Position numbers and translations under genes: made by a program. From contig JAPYOZ010000014.1 in assembly GCA_029941485.1 (NCBI GenBank), positions 1 through 18,176 on the forward strand: a stretch of 18,176 nt of DNA, given 5' to 3'. This document shows, one piece after another, positions 1 through 7,696 of this stretch. How positions within the stretch are numbered: the first letter of the stretch is position 1; every line of letters begins with the position of its first letter. The stretch comes from Gammaproteobacteria bacterium (GTDB lineage Bacteria > Pseudomonadota > Gammaproteobacteria > PS1 > Pseudothioglobaceae). Under the pieces are notes generated by a model that saw only the letters and a program-made list of their open reading frames with translations, made no database searches and was not told where the DNA came from.

Positions 1-1034
1 AGAGGTACGCCAACTACAGGTAATAGGCCTGATACCATACCGATATTAACAAAAACATAAGTAAAGAAAACCATTATTAGGCTAGCACCAAGAAGTTTTG
101 AGAAGTTGTCTTCTGACTGAAACGAAATAACAAAGCCACGATAAATAATTAACCCATAGATTGTTAATAAAAATACAATGCCTAAAAATCCCAATTCTTC
201 GGCAATAACCGAGAAGATAAAATCAGTTGTGTGTTCGGGCAAGAAGTTAAGTTGAGACTGCGATCCTTGTTCTAGGCCTTTTCCAAATAGACCGCCAGAA
301 CCAATGGCGATTTTGGATTGTAGAATGTGGTAGCCTGAACCTAGCGGGTCTGAACTTGGGTCAATCAGTGTTAGTATGCGTTTCTTTTGATAAGCAATGA
401 GTAGATAATTCCAAGCAATGTAACCACTGCCTACAACGAACGAGCTGATTAAACCAAAATTAAGCCAGTTGTTTCTAATGAGTTGGATACGGACTCCTGA
501 GAAAAATAATACGTAAAAACCACTGGCACCGATGAGTAAAGAAGTGCCTAAATCAGGCTGTTTGGCAATGAGAAAAACAATGATAATAATAGAAATTAAC
601 GAGAGTAATATTGACAAAGGTTTGGGTGGCAGTGTTTTTTCACTGAGGATTGAGGCAATGGCGATAGGGACAATGACTTTCATTAATTCTGAAGGCTGAA
701 AGCGTACAAAGCCTAAGTCTAGCCAACGCTGGGCACCACCACTTTTAGAGCCAAATAAAATCACCAAGAGTAGCAGGAAGATGCCAAAAAGCATTAAATA
801 AGGTGAATAACGTTTAAATTGATAAGGAGGAATTTGAGCAATAACTAGCATCACACTGATGGCTATCGCAAAATGAATCATTTGTTTGTAGATCATTTGC
901 ATTGATCCTGCAGAAGCGCTGTAGAGAACTACAAGGCCAAAAGCACTCAAGCTAATGATGAGTAAAAATAAAATAGTATCCATTTTAAAATAATGCCAAA
1001 AATAGCGTATTTGTCTAATAGATATAAGGCTCAT
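1..1034 (-). CDS. rodA: Rod shape-determining peptidoglycan polymerase RodA (partial, C-terminus off the left edge)
   Basis: SEDS-family glycosyltransferase of the inner membrane that polymerises lipid II into glycan strands for lateral wall growth, working with PBP2 and MreB (family knowledge). 344 codons are present, and the reading frame stops at VVGVP just before the family's conserved PLVSYGG block, so roughly the last 30 residues are missing. Visible landmarks are GAQRW (100-104), RFQPSE (111-116), KQPDLGT (158-164), IDPSSDPLGSGYHILQSK (224-241) and FLPEHTTDFIF (264-274). The last contains the likely catalytic Asp271, equivalent to E. coli Asp262. Many hydrophobic segments fit a ten-pass membrane protein. 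The ATG overlaps the stop of the upstream DUF498 gene as ATGA, which decides the start and suggests translational coupling. RodA is preferred over FtsW because of length and motif spacing. Confidence 0.95.
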   Translation of the reverse strand, partial: MSLISIRQIRYFWHYFKMDTILFLLIISLSAFGLVVLYSASAGSMQMIYKQMIHFAIAISVMLVIAQIPPYQFKRYSPYLMLFGIFLLLLVILFGSKSGGAQRWLDLGFVRFQPSELMKVIVPIAIASILSEKTLPPKPLSILLSLISIIIIVFLIAKQPDLGTSLLIGASGFYVLFFSGVRIQLIRNNWLNFGLISSFVVGSGYIAWNYLLIAYQKKRILTLIDPSSDPLGSGYHILQSKIAIGSGGLFGKGLEQGSQSQLNFLPEHTTDFIFSVIAEELGFLGIVFLLTIYGLIIYRGFVISFQSEDNFSKLLGASLIMVFFTYVFVNIGMVSGLLPVVGVP

Positions 1035-1393
1035 AGCAATAACAATCCTACTGAACGTGCATCTGATAACAAAAGGTTAAAACTTCTTTTGGCCGATTCG
1101 CTGTTCATACTTTCTGTATTAATTCCCATTTGCTTAATAGCTACTTGTTGTTTGGGAGATAAAAATTGAGGGTATTTTCCAGTACCAATGATCAACAGGT
1201 CAATATCATCTTGATTACTTAACGGGAATAGTGAAATTTTATCAATTTCATTCAGTTTGTAAATTTTGACTTCGGTGCAATAATTAGTAGAGATAAAACA
1301 AGGTATTTTCAGTGTTGTATGTGCCAGCTCAACTTGTGAGTTATTGGCAGAAACAATACTATTATGATTATGTTCTTGTTCGTTAAATTCCAT
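1031..1393 (-). CDS. Mth938/DUF498-domain protein (NDUFAF3-like fold)
   Basis: A 120-residue cytosolic protein of the Mth938/DUF498 family. The family's bacterial role is not firmly known. A distant mitochondrial relative, NDUFAF3, helps assemble respiratory complex I, but that should not be transferred without evidence. Family-typical blocks are DLLIIGTGKYPQFLSP (about 65-80), GINTE followed by a variable loop (about 90-94), and a C-terminal RSFNLLLSDARSVGLLLL. The N-terminal 35 residues are polar and variable. No signal peptide, membrane span or catalytic motif is visible. It is the first gene on the minus strand after a divergent promoter region, and its TGA overlaps the rodA ATG, so both are likely made from one message. 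Family assignment is confident; function is unknown. Confidence 0.85.
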   Translation of the reverse strand: MEFNEQEHNHNSIVSANNSQVELAHTTLKIPCFISTNYCTEVKIYKLNEIDKISLFPLSNQDDIDLLIIGTGKYPQFLSPKQQVAIKQMGINTESMNSESAKRSFNLLLSDARSVGLLLL

Positions 1394-1397
1394 GGCT

Positions 1398-1427
1398 TTG
1401 CAACGACTATTTAAAGGGCATTATAAC
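1398..1427 (+). promoter_or_regulatory. Sigma-70-like promoter candidate for the Sel1-gltX transcript
   Basis: TTGCAA (1398-1403, four of six matches to TTGACA) and TATAAC (1422-1427, five of six matches to TATAAT) are separated by 18 bases. They sit in the 71-base divergent gap before the Sel1-repeat gene. The Sel1 start is supported by an AGAGG Shine-Dalgarno element at 1455-1459, five bases before the ATG. The -10 overlaps the opposite-strand TATAAT at 1420-1425. Confidence 0.4.
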
Positions 1428-1428
1428 A
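1420..1428 (-). promoter_or_regulatory. Extended -10 promoter candidate for DUF498-rodA
   Basis: On the minus strand the bases read TGTTATAAT: a perfect TATAAT (1425-1420) preceded by the TGn of an extended -10 element. No convincing -35 hexamer lies 16-18 bases upstream, as is usual for extended -10 promoters. A start about 7 bases downstream would give a leader of about 20 nucleotides before the ATG at 1393. It overlaps the opposite-strand -10 candidate for the Sel1 gene. Confidence 0.5.
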
Positions 1429-1464
1429 GTGTAAAATTATTTACTTTTTAAATTAGAGGTTTCA

Positions 1465-1911
1465 ATGTCGAATTCCAATGAAACAGATACTTTTGATGCA
1501 GATTTAGAAAGTGGTATTGCTGCATTTGACACTAAAAACTTCTCCATGGCGTATCAACTTTTAGCGCCACTTGCTAGCCAAGGAAATGCCGAGTCATTAT
1601 GGAGATTGGGCATGATGCAAATGAATGGTTTAGGCATGGTTGAAAATCAACCACTGGGTCTTGAAAACTTTATGAAAGCAGCTGAGCAAGGTCATGCATT
1701 TGCACATCATATGATTGGTGTTGCCTATATGACCGGTGAAGGCACAGACAAAGACATTAATAAAGCAATTGAATGGTTTGAAAAAGCAGCTGATTTTGGC
1801 TTGCCAGGTGCGATGTATGCACTAGGTATGTTGTATGAAGATGGTAAAGAAGTACCAAAAGATACTGAAAAAGTGCAGGCTTGGTACGCCAAAGCCGAAA
1901 AGCTTTCTTAA
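1465..1911 (+). CDS. Sel1-like repeat (SLR) protein
   Basis: A 148-residue soluble protein built almost entirely of Sel1-like repeats, alpha-helical TPR relatives of 36 residues that usually serve as protein-protein interaction scaffolds. Three repeats can be laid out: about 41-76, 77-112 and 113-146. Each has the pattern A-x-x-x-LG-x-x-Y/M-x-x-G-x-G followed by A-x-x-W/F-x-x-KAA. A degenerate helix pair at 18-40 (FDTKNFSMAYQLLAPLASQG) precedes them. There is no signal peptide or membrane segment, so a cytoplasmic location is inferred. The ATG follows AGAGG by five bases. The stop lies only four bases before the gltX ATG, making co-transcription likely. The partner is unknown, and SLR proteins cannot be assigned a function from sequence alone. 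Confidence 0.85.
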   Translation: MSNSNETDTFDADLESGIAAFDTKNFSMAYQLLAPLASQGNAESLWRLGMMQMNGLGMVENQPLGLENFMKAAEQGHAFAHHMIGVAYMTGEGTDKDINKAIEWFEKAADFGLPGAMYALGMLYEDGKEVPKDTEKVQAWYAKAEKLS

Positions 1912-1915
1912 GCTG

Positions 1916-3304
1916 ATGAAATCAAGATTCGCTCCTTCCCCAACAGGTTACTTGCATATTGGCGGCGCTAGAACAGCGTTGTTCGCTTGGCTATGGGCTA
2001 GAAAAGAACAAGGTCAGTTTATCTTGCGTATTGAAGATACAGATCGAGAGCGCTCTACCCAAACTTCAGTTGATGCGATCTTGGATGGCATGAAATGGTT
2101 AGGATTGGATCATGATAAAGGGCCTTATTATCAAACCGATCGGTTTGATCGGTACAAAACCGTGGTTCAGCAACTGTTAGAAGAGGACAAGGCTTATTAT
2201 TGTGAATGCTCGCAAGAACGCTTACAAACCCTACGTGATGAGTTGATGGCTAAGGGTGAAAAAGCCAAATATGATGGCCATTGCCAGCACAAGAATCTAA
2301 CCGCTGGCGTGGTGCGTTTTCGTAATCCAGTCGAGGGTAATGTGGTGTTTTCAGATTTGGTCAAGGGCGAAATTAGCGTACACAACAAAGAGCTCGATGA
2401 TTTGATTATTGCACGTAGTGATGGCACACCCACTTACAATTTGACTGTGGTAGTGGATGATCACGACATGGAGATTGACTGTGTGATTCGTGGGGATGAT
2501 CATATTAATAACACCCCTAGACAAATCAATTTATATGAAGCACTTGGTTGGGATCTGCCAGCCTTTGCACACTTGCCGATGATTTTGGGTGGCGACGGTG
2601 CAAGACTTTCTAAGCGCCATGGTGCAGTGAGTGTAATGGCCTATCGTGATGCTGGATTTTTGCCAGAAGCATTGTTAAATTATTTGGTGCGTTTGGGTTG
2701 GTCACATGGCGATCAAGAAGTATTTTCTATTGATGAAATGATTCGATTATTTGATCTAAAAGACGTTAATAAAGCACCAGGCAGTTTCAACCAAGATAAA
2801 TTATTATGGCTTAACCAAGAATACATAAAAACCGCGGATATGACACATTTGATTGAGCAGCTTGATTGGCATCTTGATAATCAAGCAATTGATGTTAGTA
2901 ATGGTCCTGATGTAACCAAAGTGGTTGACGCTCTACGAGAGCGCAGTAAAACTTTGGTTGAAATGGCTGAAAGCATGAAAATGTTTTATCAAGATTTTGA
3001 TCGGTTTGATGAAAAAGCAGCTAGTAAGCAATTTAAACCTGCTGCTGAGCCAGTCATTAGTGCTTTGATTGATCATTATTCACAGCTAGAAGATTGGTCG
3101 AGTACAGCGATTCACGATATTGTAAAAACGGTATGCGATGAGCAGGGTGTAGGTTTTGGTAAAGTCGGCCAACCCCTTAGGTTGGCACTTAGCGGCACGG
3201 GCAATGCAGGCAGTATTGATGTGGTGGCTGAGCTTGTTGGTAAAGATAGAACCTTGGCTCGCCTTAAGTTGGCGCTTGATTATATTGTTCAACATTCAAA
3301 TTAA
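1916..3304 (+). CDS. gltX: Glutamate--tRNA ligase (glutamyl-tRNA synthetase)
   Basis: Class I aminoacyl-tRNA synthetase that charges tRNA-Glu with glutamate in the cytosol. It is 462 residues, close to the usual 470. The catalytic HIGH-type signature is HIGG at 14-17 and the KMSKS-type loop is LSKR at 231-234. Cys96, Cys98, Cys123 and His125 (CEC and CQH) reproduce the structural zinc site of E. coli GltX, arguing for the true GltX rather than the zinc-less or truncated Glu-Q enzyme. The ATG at 1916 gives the canonical start MKSRFAPSPTG; the same frame runs open further upstream through the Sel1 gene, but that part is out-of-frame Sel1 sequence. No strong Shine-Dalgarno is visible, and translation may depend on coupling to the Sel1 gene four bases upstream. 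glnD follows after 17 bases. Confidence 0.98.
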   Translation: MKSRFAPSPTGYLHIGGARTALFAWLWARKEQGQFILRIEDTDRERSTQTSVDAILDGMKWLGLDHDKGPYYQTDRFDRYKTVVQQLLEEDKAYYCECSQERLQTLRDELMAKGEKAKYDGHCQHKNLTAGVVRFRNPVEGNVVFSDLVKGEISVHNKELDDLIIARSDGTPTYNLTVVVDDHDMEIDCVIRGDDHINNTPRQINLYEALGWDLPAFAHLPMILGGDGARLSKRHGAVSVMAYRDAGFLPEALLNYLVRLGWSHGDQEVFSIDEMIRLFDLKDVNKAPGSFNQDKLLWLNQEYIKTADMTHLIEQLDWHLDNQAIDVSNGPDVTKVVDALRERSKTLVEMAESMKMFYQDFDRFDEKAASKQFKPAAEPVISALIDHYSQLEDWSSTAIHDIVKTVCDEQGVGFGKVGQPLRLALSGTGNAGSIDVVAELVGKDRTLARLKLALDYIVQHSN

Positions 3305-3321
3305 TCAGTTATCATTTTGTC

Positions 3322-5838
3322 ATGAATTTGAACGACTTCAAAACTCGATACCAAGCGTTACAGCAATCAGTTGAAGCTGATTTTTTAAAAGACCCTGATT
3401 CAGCCGAAGCGTTAGTACTTGCTCGCAGTGACGGTGTTGACGAGTTGTTAGAAGATATTTGGCAATCTTTTAAAATGGGCAATGATCTGTGCTTAGTAGC
3501 CGTTGGTGGTTACGGAAGAAGTGAGTTACACCTTTATTCTGACGTTGATTTGCTGATTCTGATTCCGAATGAATCACACGATACTTATCAAGAAGATATT
3601 TCTAATTTCCTAACTTTTTTATGGGACGTTGGCTTAGAGGTAGGGCATGCTACTAGGGATATTCAAGATTGTATTTATGCAATTGATGATTTAAGTGTGG
3701 TTACTAATTTACTAGAATCGCGTCTGCTCATTGGCAATAATTCATTATTTTTAAAAATGAAATCAATGATTAAGGCGAGTAACTGGTCTTCACAGTCCTT
3801 CTTTGTGGAAAAACAAAAAGAGCAACATAATCGTCATCTTAACTTCTCTAATACGGCTTACAACTTAGAGCCTAATGTTAAAGAAAGTCCTGGTGGACTT
3901 AGGGATATACAAACCATTACTTGGGTGGCTAAATGGTATTTCGATGTTAATTTTTTATCCGATCTTGTTGATAAAAATTATTTAACAGAAAATGAATATG
4001 CTTTATTAAAGCAGGGGCAATTATTTCTGTGGAAAGTACGATTCGCACTCCATATTATTGCCAAGCATCGAGAAGATAGACTTGCTTTTCAGTATCAAAA
4101 GCAAATAGCTACTATATTGGGCTATACGGATGGCGACAGAATGGCGGTTGAAAGTTTAATGAAAGATTATTATCAGACGGTAACAAAAGTATCTCGTTTG
4201 AACGATATTTTGTTACAACTTTTAGAAGACAGAGTACTACACACTCAAAATTTAAACGAGCGATTTAATATTAACTATGGTTATATTCAAACAAATAACG
4301 ACCAAGTGTTTGTCAAAACCCCATCGGCCTTTATTGAGATTTTTTTGTTAATAGCAAAGCATAATTATATTCGTGGTATTAGTGCCTCTACATTGAGACA
4401 AATGCAGTTTAGTTTGAATATTATTGATAAGGATTATCATAAGAAAAGAAACAACAACCGATTGTTTATTGAATTATTGCAACAAAAACAGGGTGTTAAT
4501 AAGGCGCTAAAACTAATGAATCGATATGGCATATTAGAGCATTACATTCCTGCTTTTGGAAAAATAATTGGTTTAATGCAATACGATTTATTCCATGCTT
4601 ACACAGTAGACCAACACACTTTATTTGTCATTCGTAATTTAAGGCGGTTTTTTGTGCCAGATTTTTCTAAAGAATTTGAGCTGTGCAGTGAAATTGCACA
4701 AAATATTCAAAAGCCTGAATTGTTGTTACTGGCAGGTCTTTTTCATGATATTGCTAAAGGTAGGGGCGGGGATCATGCTCAATTAGGTAGTAAAGAGGCG
4801 AGGGATTTTTGCAAACACCATCAATTGAAAGCGCAGGAAATTGATTTAGTGGCTGGTTTAGTTGAAAAGCATTTGTTAATGTCGAAAACTGCACAAAAGA
4901 AGAACATTGATGATTTTGAAGTCATTGATGAATTCTCTGAAGCAGTCGGTTCAGTAAAGTTTTTAGAATTTTTATATTTATTAACGGTTGCAGACATTAG
5001 ATCTACCAAGGCTGACTTGTGGAATGATTGGAAAGATTCTTTATTAAAAAAGTTGTTTTATAAAACTAAAGATCATTTGCAAAGTGGCAAAGCAGAACCA
5101 CCAGAGATCAATCAACAAATAAAAACAATCAAACAATCGGTTAGCATTGAGGCGCAGCGACAAGGTTACGAAGCCAATGAAATTGAGTATTTATTTACAA
5201 CTCTGCCTAAAGATTATTTTTTGCGCTATGAAATTGATGATATTTTATGGCATCTGGGCGTGGTTATAAGGTGTCAAGATCGAGCAGTAGCGGTTGCATC
5301 AAAAATATCTGAGTACAATGTGGTGGATGTATTTGTTTGTAGTAAAGACTCCAAAGGTTTGTTTTTTAGATTGGTTAGCATCATTGAAAAATTCGGCTTA
5401 GACATTGTCGATGCTAAAATTCTAACTACAAAAGACCATAAGGCCTACAATACGATTAGTATTTTGCAAGATAAAGTATTTGAACAGATTGATATTAACC
5501 AAGAGATAGAAAGTGAACTTGGCCGATCTAGCGAAGGAGTTGAAGAGGTTGGCGCTAAATTATCACACCGTTACTTTGATTACAAAATGAAAATTAATTT
5601 TTCCATTAATAAAAAATGGAATTTAACTCAGCTAGAAATTAGTGTGATTGACAAGCAAGGATTACTCTCAAATATTGCCTACATTTTTTTCCAGCTAAAC
5701 ATTTCACTGATTAATGCTAGGATTGCTACCTTGGGAGAAAGAGTGGAGGATCTTTTCTTTATTAGCAATAGTCAAAACAAACCGTTGAGCAAGGATGAAG
5801 AAAGAGCACTTCAAATAGCACTTGAAGAAAGATTGTAA
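3322..5838 (+). CDS. glnD: Bifunctional PII uridylyltransferase / uridylyl-removing enzyme GlnD
   Basis: Glutamine sensor of the nitrogen-control cascade. It uridylylates PII (GlnB/GlnK) when glutamine is low and removes UMP when it is high. At 838 residues it is a little shorter than E. coli's 890. Domain order: nucleotidyltransferase with GGYGRSEL (62-69) and catalytic SDVD (73-76, Asp74/Asp76); a GlnD helical linker with PGGLRDIQT; a metal-dependent HD phosphohydrolase domain with His432 and His475-Asp476 (LFHDIAKGRGGDH); then two glutamine-sensing ACT domains at about 670-745 and 770-838. All catalytic positions that can be checked look intact, so both activities are expected. It sits 17 bases after gltX, and the next gene, trxA, has its own promoter. 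A functional PII system must therefore be encoded elsewhere. Confidence 0.97.
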   Translation: MNLNDFKTRYQALQQSVEADFLKDPDSAEALVLARSDGVDELLEDIWQSFKMGNDLCLVAVGGYGRSELHLYSDVDLLILIPNESHDTYQEDISNFLTFLWDVGLEVGHATRDIQDCIYAIDDLSVVTNLLESRLLIGNNSLFLKMKSMIKASNWSSQSFFVEKQKEQHNRHLNFSNTAYNLEPNVKESPGGLRDIQTITWVAKWYFDVNFLSDLVDKNYLTENEYALLKQGQLFLWKVRFALHIIAKHREDRLAFQYQKQIATILGYTDGDRMAVESLMKDYYQTVTKVSRLNDILLQLLEDRVLHTQNLNERFNINYGYIQTNNDQVFVKTPSAFIEIFLLIAKHNYIRGISASTLRQMQFSLNIIDKDYHKKRNNNRLFIELLQQKQGVNKALKLMNRYGILEHYIPAFGKIIGLMQYDLFHAYTVDQHTLFVIRNLRRFFVPDFSKEFELCSEIAQNIQKPELLLLAGLFHDIAKGRGGDHAQLGSKEARDFCKHHQLKAQEIDLVAGLVEKHLLMSKTAQKKNIDDFEVIDEFSEAVGSVKFLEFLYLLTVADIRSTKADLWNDWKDSLLKKLFYKTKDHLQSGKAEPPEINQQIKTIKQSVSIEAQRQGYEANEIEYLFTTLPKDYFLRYEIDDILWHLGVVIRCQDRAVAVASKISEYNVVDVFVCSKDSKGLFFRLVSIIEKFGLDIVDAKILTTKDHKAYNTISILQDKVFEQIDINQEIESELGRSSEGVEEVGAKLSHRYFDYKMKINFSINKKWNLTQLEISVIDKQGLLSNIAYIFFQLNISLINARIATLGERVEDLFFISNSQNKPLSKDEERALQIALEERL

Positions 5839-5862
5839 AATATTACCCTAAATAAATAATAG

Positions 5863-5871
5863 TGATATAAT
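5863..5871 (+). promoter_or_regulatory. Extended -10 promoter for trxA
   Basis: TGATATAAT is a perfect TATAAT (5866-5871) with an upstream TGn. The best -35 candidate, TTACCC at 5843-5848 with a 17-base spacer, is poor. Predicted initiation near 5878 gives a leader of about 54 nucleotides before the trxA ATG at 5932. It lies in the 93-base gap after glnD. Confidence 0.6.
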
Positions 5872-5882
5872 TCGCACATATT

Positions 5883-5896
5883 CAGCAGTTCTGCTG
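5883..5896 (+). other. Perfect GC-containing hairpin in the trxA leader
   Basis: CAGCAG (5883-5888), TT, CTGCTG (5891-5896) form a perfect inverted repeat, best folded in RNA as a five-pair stem with a GUUC tetraloop. It begins about five bases after the start predicted from the extended -10. It could stabilise the 5' end of the message or be a repressor site at the start of transcription. No U-tract follows, so it is not a terminator. Confidence 0.5.
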
Positions 5897-5931
5897 TGGC
5901 TTTCCAACTTGAATTAACATTACACAAAAAC

Positions 5932-6258
5932 ATGAACGATAAAATTAAAGCAGTAACGGATGATTCTTTTGAAGCAGATGTTATTAATTCTTCACAAGCA
6001 GTTTTAGTAGATTTTTGGGCAGAATGGTGTGGTCCGTGTAAAGCCTTAGCACCAGTACTGGATGAGATTGCTGATGAGTATGACGGTAAGCTTCTAATTG
6101 CTAAAATTAACGTCGATGAGAACGATAAAACGCCTCCAAAGTACGGTATTCGAGGTATTCCAACTGTGTTATTGTTTAAAGATGGAGCGGTTGAGGCTAC
6201 AAAAATGGGCGCACTTTCAAAAGCAGAATTAAGTGCTTTTATAGATGCTAATATTTAA
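5932..6258 (+). CDS. trxA: Thioredoxin 1
   Basis: Small cytosolic disulfide reductase that donates electrons from thioredoxin reductase to ribonucleotide reductase, methionine sulfoxide reductases and others. It has 108 residues, exactly the usual TrxA length. The active site is WCGPC, with Cys33 and Cys36, and the cis-proline is Pro77 in GIPT. The buried Asp27 (VDFWAEW) is present. The ATG at 5932 is chosen because MNDKIKAVTDDSF matches the family N-terminus; an in-frame GTG at 5896 would add 12 residues encoded partly by the leader hairpin. It is preceded by an extended -10 promoter and followed by rho, the same neighbour as in E. coli (trxA-rhoL-rho). Confidence 0.97.
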   Translation: MNDKIKAVTDDSFEADVINSSQAVLVDFWAEWCGPCKALAPVLDEIADEYDGKLLIAKINVDENDKTPPKYGIRGIPTVLLFKDGAVEATKMGALSKAELSAFIDANI

Positions 6259-6336
6259 TAATTCAGTAACCAACTGTAGAATAATTAGCTATTTTTTTAA
6301 ACTAGGAAATTTTTAAATAATATTTTTATTGCGTAG

Positions 6337-6370
6337 ATGCGCACTCTGTATTAACTAATTCTGGTTAATA
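6337..6370 (+). promoter_or_regulatory. rho leader: five-codon mini-frame and AT-rich dyad
   Basis: The 138-base trxA-rho gap holds an ATG at 6337 that opens a tiny frame (MRTLY, stop 6352-6354). Its stop lies inside the left arm of a perfect seven-base inverted repeat: TATTAAC at 6349-6355 and GTTAATA at 6364-6370, with an eight-base loop. E. coli rho has a leader peptide (rhoL) and is autoregulated by attenuation in its leader, so a similar arrangement is conceivable. No ribosome-binding site precedes the mini-frame and the stem is weak. Confidence 0.25.
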
Positions 6371-6396
6371 TTTCCCTTAAATTCATTGGAAAATTC

Positions 6397-7659
6397 ATGA
6401 AGCTATCAGAACTAAAAAAATCATCCCCAGAGGAATTATTAGAACTTGCACAATCTTTAGGTGCTGAAAATATTTCTCGTGCCAAAAAACAAACCCTTAT
6501 TTTTACTATTCTCAAAGCTAAAGCAGCTAATAATGAAGAGGTGATTGGTGATGGTGTGCTTGATATATTGCAAGACGGTTATGGATTTTTAAGGTCGAGT
6601 GATGATTCATACACATCAGGAGCGGATGATATTTATATATCTCCTAATCAAATTAGACGTTTTAATTTATCAATAGGCGACTTGGTTGCTGGCAAGATTC
6701 GCGCCCCTAAAAAAGGTGAAAAATATTTTGCTCTGATTAAAGTTTCTGAAGTCAATGGTGAAAATCCAGACAATATCAGAAATAGAATTCCTTTTGCTTC
6801 ATTGACTCCAATTCATCCAAATGAGCGCCTTAGCTTAGAAATAGGTAATGGCGGAACGGAAGACATTACTGCTAGAGTGATTGATCTTGTATCGCCGTTT
6901 GGCAAAGGCCAAAGGGGTTTATTGGTTGCACCACCTAAAGCAGGTAAAACCATGATTATGCAAAATATTGCCTCCTCAATATCGGTTAATCATTCTGAGT
7001 GTGAACTTATTGTACTTTTAATTGATGAGCGCCCTGAAGAAGTTACTGAAATGGAACGTACTGTTCGTGGCGAGGTAATTGCATCTACTTTTGATGAGCC
7101 AGCAAAGCGTCATGTTCAAGTGGCAGAGATGGTAATTCAAAAGGCCAAGAGGCGTGCAGAACAAGGTAAAGACGTAATTATTCTGTTAGATTCAATCACT
7201 CGTCTTGCTCGTGCCTACAATACCGTAGCACCATCTTCAGGTAAAGTCTTGACGGGTGGTGTAGATGCTAATGCATTGCAACGTCCAAAACGTTTTTTTG
7301 GTGCAGCTAGAAACATTGAAAATGGAGGGAGTATCACCATTATTGCCACCGCACTGATTGATACAGGCTCTAAGATGGACGAGGTAATTTATCAAGAATT
7401 CAAAGGTACCGGTAATATGGAATTGCATCTTGAAAAACGTTTGAGTGAAAAACGTATATTCCCAGCAATCAATATTAATGCTTCTGGCACACGCCGTGAA
7501 GAGTTGATTACCGATGAAAAAGAATTGCAAAAGATGTGGATTTTACGTAAGATTCTTCACCCGATGGATACGGTTGAAGCTGCAGAGTTCCTAATAGACC
7601 GTTTAAAACTCACCAAGACGAATGATGAATTTTTCTCTTCAATGTCGCAAAAGAAATAA
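6397..7659 (+). CDS. rho: Transcription termination factor Rho
   Basis: Hexameric RNA-dependent ATPase/translocase that ends transcription at unstructured C-rich RNA. It is 420 residues, versus 419 in E. coli, with no insertion domain. The N-terminal primary RNA-binding domain carries GYGFLR (61-66). Walker A is APPKAGKT (178-185), the catalytic LIDERPEEV block is at 208-216, Walker B ends in Asp265 (VIILLDSITR), the Q-loop region is about 278-290 and the R-loop is TGSKMD (323-328). Positions coincide with E. coli numbering almost throughout. The start at 6397 is fixed by the conserved MKLSELKKSSPEELLELA beginning; a GGAAA five bases upstream may act as a weak ribosome site. An intact Rho fits the lack of visible intrinsic terminators in this window. 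Confidence 0.98.
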   Translation: MKLSELKKSSPEELLELAQSLGAENISRAKKQTLIFTILKAKAANNEEVIGDGVLDILQDGYGFLRSSDDSYTSGADDIYISPNQIRRFNLSIGDLVAGKIRAPKKGEKYFALIKVSEVNGENPDNIRNRIPFASLTPIHPNERLSLEIGNGGTEDITARVIDLVSPFGKGQRGLLVAPPKAGKTMIMQNIASSISVNHSECELIVLLIDERPEEVTEMERTVRGEVIASTFDEPAKRHVQVAEMVIQKAKRRAEQGKDVIILLDSITRLARAYNTVAPSSGKVLTGGVDANALQRPKRFFGAARNIENGGSITIIATALIDTGSKMDEVIYQEFKGTGNMELHLEKRLSEKRIFPAININASGTRREELITDEKELQKMWILRKILHPMDTVEAAEFLIDRLKLTKTNDEFFSSMSQKK

Positions 7660-7696
7660 CACACCCTAATAATAGCTGTTCGCTTATACTTAAGAG

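Noticed and set aside
5896..5931. GTG start giving a 12-residue N-terminal extension of thioredoxin
   Set aside because: The extension overlaps the leader hairpin, matches nothing in the family, and the ATG at 5932 gives the exact normal length.
6277..6300. TAGAAT and the following T-run after trxA as a promoter or terminator
   Set aside because: The upstream -35 region is poor, and the T-run has only a four-pair all-AT stem before it, too weak for an intrinsic terminator.
7685..7690. TATACT just before lptF as a promoter for a leaderless transcript
   Set aside because: No acceptable -35 or TGn is present and the gene lies 37 bases after rho, so read-through is simpler.
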